From: an uncultured Clostridia bacterium
GTDB lineage: Bacteria > Bacillota > Clostridia > Christensenellales > UBA1242
Direction of reading: 5' to 3'
Length of the DNA stretch: 9,378 bases
Assembly (NCBI GenBank): GCA_944377765.1
Contig: CALWFX010000029.1
Location: forward strand, 1 to 9,378
This document shows, piece by piece, positions 5,454 through 9,378 of the stretch. The notes under the pieces were generated by a model. It made no database searches and had not been told where the DNA came from. It saw only the letters and a program-made list of their open reading frames with translations. Within the stretch, counting starts at the first letter, position 1. Each line of letters starts with the position of its first letter. The position numbers and the translations under genes are program-made.

Positions 5454-8400
5454 ATGGATAGATTTAAACGCAAATTTGGTTTTTTAATTTTTGTTGGACT
5501 TTGCTTGTTTGCAACAACCTTTGGCATGGGGATAAATTCTCTTGTCAGTGCTTTTGTTGCAAACACTGCATCCGCATCTGCTTCTGTGAATGAAGAGTCG
5601 ACAGATGATGAAACAAGTGCTTTTTCCGCTGATATAAATTATGATGGAGAATATAAAACTGTTACTTCAATAAGTTTGGGTTCGGCAAAAACAGTTGCAA
5701 TCAACAACTCACTTATTGAATTTAGTGGCTCAAGTTTGTTTGGCAGTATTCCAACTGGAATAGAGTTCCAAATTACAAACAGTATTTTTGTTTATACTGG
5801 CACTGGCACGGCTTCTCTTTTCTCATCGGTGGCTGCCGACTCGAAATTTAAAATGCAAGATGTTATTTTCTTTGCTTCAAATTCTAATGGGAAAGTCACA
5901 TTTAGCAAAGGAAGTAATAATAATGTAACCACAGAAGGTTTTTATTATAGTAATGGAACAGGAACTACTTCTGGCTTTGCTCCAGATGGTGCCACTCCAG
6001 TTTCGACAACTGTAAATCTTAACACCTTGGTAACAAGAGTGGGATTTTTTGCACGCAATGAGTTTGACATAGATAATAGTGGAACCGCTGAAACTCTTTG
6101 GACAGGTGCGTGGATGTTCGCTGAAGGTGGTTGGACATTTGTTAGTGATACAGTTGTGAAAGATACAGATGATCCAGCAATTCAAGGATCTAAAAAAATC
6201 TATCCTTTACCATATAATTATGTTTTTCAAAATTATGTTAATGGTAATGACGCAAACTATTATGTTGTCAATTTATATTCTAATTTAGATGATATAACTG
6301 GTGGAGAAAGCGGAGAGTCTACCGATAAAAAATCTGCCATTGTTGTTTTTGACGCTAGTGGTGAATCTTCAAGAACGATAAATACAAGTGGTAATTATCA
6401 ATTATCTAGGAATGGTTATACTCATAGCGGTTGGTATGTTTATCCAGATCAAACAGGGACTGCACAAGGAAGTGTGGATATTACCGATGATATGACTCTC
6501 TATGCCGCTTGGACTGTTGCGAACCAAACAATTACTTTAAATTTACAAGGTGGAAATATTGGTGGAACAACTTCGGGTTTAACTGCAACATATCAAATTG
6601 AGAGTAATGGTACATTAGGTTCTTTAAATACTTCAAAGGGGACACTTTCAACTGTTAGTCGTCCAGGTTTCACATTTGCTGGCTGGACTCCTAATGCAAG
6701 CGTAGGATCTTGGAAATCAGGTACAACATACCAAAATTCGCAAGTGTTAAATGGAATGTATGGGAATGTTACTTTGACTGCGGTTTGGAATGCAGTTGAA
6801 TATGGTATTACTTATACAGGTTATAGCAATCTTTCTCCAACTAAATATAAAATGGATGAAAGTTTTACTTTACCTTCTGTAACACAAGCAGGTTACATCT
6901 TTAAAGGTTGGATGCCAACTTCAGTGGGTGAAGTTGCACAAGGTTCTACTGGAAATTGGGTGGTAAATGACGAAGAAACACTTTATAAAGGTGCTCAAAA
7001 TACTGACACAAGTAATGAGGCTGCTATCAATAACAATTTATATGGAAAAGTAACTTTAAAAGCGGTATGGCAAGCAGAAAAATATACCCTTTCATTTAAT
7101 GCAAATGCCTCTGGTGCTAACGCATCACAGGGAAATGTTGTTGTTACTTTTGGAACATCAGACAATAGCAAGGTTGGAGTGGCAACAAGAACAGGCTATA
7201 CTTTCCAAGGCTGGTATGATGCTGAGAATGGTGGAAACCAAGTTTACAATGCAAGCGGTAATGCGGTTTCAACTGGTGGATATTGGACAAGTGGTAATTT
7301 GTGGAATAAAGATTTAACTCCAAATGAAGAGAAAGATGGCTCAAAAACCCTTTATGCTCATTGGGAAGAAATTACATATAATGTTAGTTTTAAATTTAAT
7401 GGAACAGGAACAAACGTTGGCGATGCTTCAATGTCAGTTAAGTATGGTGGGTCAACAACCGCCGGTGTTATAAATGGTGGCACAACAACTGCGTTTGGTG
7501 TTAAATATACAACTCTTGTTGGTGGGGCAAGTTTTGAAGTTAATATTGCAGGTGGCAATTATTATATTGCTTTTGGAAGCACTCCAACAATGAGTTCTTC
7601 TGTAAATACTGCTAATTATATCGGCAGTGCAAGCACAATTACTGGAATAAGTGGAACAAATATTATTATTCAAGTTAATGCTTATCAAAGATATGATATT
7701 ACATATAGCGTTAATGGCGGTTCAAGTGCAAGTATGGTGGGAACAACATATAAAATACATGGAACCCCTGCAACATTACAGGGTAAGCCTGCCGATTTAA
7801 CAAGAACAGGTTACACTGCAGTTGGTTGGAATACTAATGCAAATGGAGCTGGAACAGATTACGCATGGGGTGCAACAAATTATAATACAAACAACAATTT
7901 GTCATTATATGTTAAATGGGATGCAAATCCTGCAAGCGTTACAATCAGATATCATTTCTTTGGTAATAATGCGACAGCATTAACAGGAACTTATGTGGTT
8001 AACAACTCTGGCAGTCCTATTACTATGACAAATATTGCTGGTGTGAATGGGGAAATTTCTACAGGCACTGTGACTGTTAAATATAACGATGTTTTAGATT
8101 TTACATTTAATGTTGCAAGTGGATATTATATCAGTGCAAATTCTTTATCAAGCACACCAACAATTATAGGGGTTGGTAATCATATTACTTTAACTGCTTC
8201 AGCAACTGCTACTGATATGGTTACTAATGAAAGTAGAGTTGAATGGCAACCTGGAATTGAACAAGAGACGTCTTCTACTATAGATGTATATGTATATCAA
8301 ATATATACTATTGAATATTATAACGGAGATGAATTAGATAATACAGGATATAAACTTCATGGAATTTCATATAGTTTGGCAAATAATGATATTCTAACAA

Positions 8401-9378
8401 TAGGTCAATATCCTAATGGTTGGAATACAATCAAAGAGGGGGGCACTGCTAACACTCATTATAATAGTGGTGCAACTTATTCCACAAATGCTATTTTAAC
8501 TTTGTATGCAGAATTTGGGCTTCCAACTCTTCATTTCACATTTAACTATGAAGGTGTTTCAGATTTGCCAAATGCACCAGAAACATCAAGTTTAACTAGT
8601 GCTTATGTTAGATTTAATTCTAGTGATAGATTATATACAAATGCAAGTTTGGAAAATGCTGTAACCTACCCAATTTATACAGTTCCTGGTTATACAATCT
8701 ATTTTGCGCTTGGAAACTTTAAGATTGTTAATGCTTCAATTGACAATCCATCAGCAAGTATCGTGACAGAATGGAGCGAATGGCTAAAGTCTGAAAATAG
8801 TGCTCTTTATGATGTGCTTAATGCAAACAAAGGACAAGCAACAATTGATATTACTTTGACAGCAATTGCAGAAGAAAGGGAATATGAAATCACCTATAAT
8901 TTAGGTGGCGGAAGTTTGGTTGGAACACAAGTGTCTGATTATAGCACTGGTGCTTCCTTAACTTTGCCAAGTGCAAAAAAACCGGGTAATATTTTCGATG
9001 GCTGGAGTGTTGTCACAGATGGCGGAGATTGGGCTTCAACCATTTCAAAAGATAATTTGACAGTTACAGCAGGTTATGGTGATGTAACTTTAACTGCAAA
9101 ATGGATAGCAGAAAATTACACTCTTACTTTTGATGCAAATGATGGAACAACATCACAAAAAGGTGTTGTTGTAACTTTTGGAACTTCAAACAGTAGCACA
9201 GTGGGAACAGCCACCCGCGCTGGATATGCTTTTGCTGGTTGGGCTGATGCCAAAACTAATGGAAATTTGGTTTATAGTGCAAATGGAACTTATGTTAATG
9301 GCACATATTGGACTGGTGGACAATGGAGTTTTGATGTAACTGCAAATGCGGAAGGAAATGGCTCAAAAACTCTTTATG
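5454..9378 (+). CDS. Giant secreted InlB B-repeat (Flg_new) surface protein, C-terminus beyond the window
   Basis: The frame is open for 1308 codons and still open at the right edge. ATG 5454 has AAGGAG (5442-5447) six bases upstream. Residues 1-43 form a Sec signal peptide: basic DRFKRK, hydrophobic FGFLIFVGLCLFATTFGMG, and AxA cleavage candidates after A33 or A41. Residues about 50-290 form an Asn/Ser/Thr-rich, beta-rich unique region, possibly a solenoid. Modules follow in two types. A-type modules (about 70-97 residues, each with an aromatic-GW core such as GYTFQGW and usually ending TLYAxW or VTLxAxW) lie at about 296-353, 357-445, 447-539, 541-637, 746-822, 950-1021, 1142-1217 and 1220 onward; these match the Listeria-Bacteroides B-repeat family. 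B-type modules lie at about 640-745, 823-949 and 1022-1141 and are not recognised. The only Cys seen is in the signal peptide. Such proteins are thought to be cell-surface adhesins or stalks; the ligand is unknown, and no anchor is visible because the end is missing. Confidence 0.92.
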   Translation, partial: MDRFKRKFGFLIFVGLCLFATTFGMGINSLVSAFVANTASASASVNEESTDDETSAFSADINYDGEYKTVTSISLGSAKTVAINNSLIEFSGSSLFGSIPTGIEFQITNSIFVYTGTGTASLFSSVAADSKFKMQDVIFFASNSNGKVTFSKGSNNNVTTEGFYYSNGTGTTSGFAPDGATPVSTTVNLNTLVTRVGFFARNEFDIDNSGTAETLWTGAWMFAEGGWTFVSDTVVKDTDDPAIQGSKKIYPLPYNYVFQNYVNGNDANYYVVNLYSNLDDITGGESGESTDKKSAIVVFDASGESSRTINTSGNYQLSRNGYTHSGWYVYPDQTGTAQGSVDITDDMTLYAAWTVANQTITLNLQGGNIGGTTSGLTATYQIESNGTLGSLNTSKGTLSTVSRPGFTFAGWTPNASVGSWKSGTTYQNSQVLNGMYGNVTLTAVWNAVEYGITYTGYSNLSPTKYKMDESFTLPSVTQAGYIFKGWMPTSVGEVAQGSTGNWVVNDEETLYKGAQNTDTSNEAAINNNLYGKVTLKAVWQAEKYTLSFNANASGANASQGNVVVTFGTSDNSKVGVATRTGYTFQGWYDAENGGNQVYNASGNAVSTGGYWTSGNLWNKDLTPNEEKDGSKTLYAHWEEITYNVSFKFNGTGTNVGDASMSVKYGGSTTAGVINGGTTTAFGVKYTTLVGGASFEVNIAGGNYYIAFGSTPTMSSSVNTANYIGSASTITGISGTNIIIQVNAYQRYDITYSVNGGSSASMVGTTYKIHGTPATLQGKPADLTRTGYTAVGWNTNANGAGTDYAWGATNYNTNNNLSLYVKWDANPASVTIRYHFFGNNATALTGTYVVNNSGSPITMTNIAGVNGEISTGTVTVKYNDVLDFTFNVASGYYISANSLSSTPTIIGVGNHITLTASATATDMVTNESRVEWQPGIEQETSSTIDVYVYQIYTIEYYNGDELDNTGYKLHGISYSLANNDILTIGQYPNGWNTIKEGGTANTHYNSGATYSTNAILTLYAEFGLPTLHFTFNYEGVSDLPNAPETSSLTSAYVRFNSSDRLYTNASLENAVTYPIYTVPGYTIYFALGNFKIVNASIDNPSASIVTEWSEWLKSENSALYDVLNANKGQATIDITLTAIAEEREYEITYNLGGGSLVGTQVSDYSTGASLTLPSAKKPGNIFDGWSVVTDGGDWASTISKDNLTVTAGYGDVTLTAKWIAENYTLTFDANDGTTSQKGVVVTFGTSNSSTVGTATRAGYAFAGWADAKTNGNLVYSANGTYVNGTYWTGGQWSFDVTANAEGNGSKTLY
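7074..7364 (+). repeat. A-type module 4, near-duplicate of the module at the right edge
   Basis: Residues 541-637 (starting EKYTLSFNANAS, containing VVVTFGTSDNSKVG, ending GSKTLYAHW). The module from 9111 to the edge repeats this pattern almost segment for segment (ENYTLTFDAND, VVVTFGTSNSSTVG, GSKTLY), about 2.03 kb downstream, with clear similarity also at the DNA level. Confidence 0.75.
7371..7688 (+). repeat. B-type module 1 of the surface protein
   Basis: Residues about 640-745. It opens with alternating beta residues (VSFKFNGTG), carries the motif GGNYYIAFGSTPTM, and closes with IIIQVNAYQ just before the next A module. It lacks the aromatic-GW core of the A modules, so it is a different fold or a strongly diverged one. 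Confidence 0.6.
7920..8300 (+). repeat. B-type module 2 of the surface protein
   Basis: Residues about 823-949. It opens with VTIRYHFFGNN, carries SGYYISANSLSSTPTI at the position of module 1's GNYYIAFGSTPT, and closes with TIDVYVYQ. The shared order of motifs with module 1 indicates a common domain. Confidence 0.6.
8517..8876 (+). repeat. B-type module 3 of the surface protein (diverged)
   Basis: Residues about 1022-1141. It opens with LHFTFNYEG, carries PGYTIYFALGNFKIVNASI, and closes with ATIDITLTAIAE. It is more diverged than modules 1 and 2, but the opening strand, Gly-Tyr motif and closing strand come in the same order. Confidence 0.5.
9111..9378 (+). repeat. A-type module 8, second copy of the module-4 type, cut by window edge
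   Basis: Residues 1220 onward. It aligns with the module at 7074-7364, including the extended loop with YWT and the closing GSKTLY. The sequence stops at the window edge just before the expected closing tryptophan. Confidence 0.75.

Noticed and set aside
5490..5510. The Cys in the signal peptide of the giant protein (VGLCLF) as a lipobox.
   Set aside because: The residue before Cys is Leu, not Gly/Ala/Ser, and the Cys lies in the middle of the hydrophobic core, so lipoprotein processing is unlikely.
5877..7688. Short open frames on the minus strand, and a plus-strand frame at 7099-7317, within the giant gene.
   Set aside because: They overlap a continuous 1308-codon frame with signal peptide and clear repeat modules, and their translations are low-complexity shadows of it.

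Overview
This window looks like an AT-rich Bacillota chromosome, most likely an uncultured, anaerobic, gut-type member of class Clostridia. Four things point that way: Soj/Spo0J-type ParA and ParB with the chromosomal parS consensus TGTTTCACGTGAAACA, strong AGGAG/GGAGG ribosome binding sites, a rubrerythrin (a peroxide-defence protein typical of anaerobes), and a secreted protein built of InlB B-type (Flg_new) repeats. The lineage is an inference from these traits. Chromosomal parAB with clustered parS usually lies near oriC, so this is probably an origin-proximal region, but I see no convincing DnaA boxes.

Layout. 3-809: parA, missing only its first few codons at the left edge. 812-1771: parB, two bases after parA. 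1770-2430: a gene-free block with six parS sites (four perfect, two with one mismatch). Five of them are extended into longer inverted repeats whose arms differ from site to site, and the first overlaps the parB stop codon and can also act as the operon's terminator. 2556-3098: rubrerythrin with its own promoter. 3282-3372: tRNA-Ser(GCU) with a strong promoter, a 9-bp leader palindrome and a good terminator. 3457-3932: an isochorismatase-like cysteine hydrolase split by a 2-base frameshift at an AT repeat, leaving an ATGA stop/start overlap. 3933-4163: a spacer of only about 4% GC between convergent genes. 4164-4928 (minus strand): a ZIP-family metal transporter. 4929-5453: an AT-rich spacer with two promoters and a structured leader. 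5454 to the right edge: the first 1308 codons of a very large secreted repeat protein that continues beyond the window.

How the parts work together. ParA, ParB and the parS cluster form a complete centromere-like segregation module: ParB loads as a CTP-dependent clamp at parS and ParA moves the complex. The other genes are individually transcribed and do not form one pathway. Most of the unusual content lies in the parS array and in the giant protein, which alternates recognisable B-repeat modules with a second beta-rich module type that I do not recognise.
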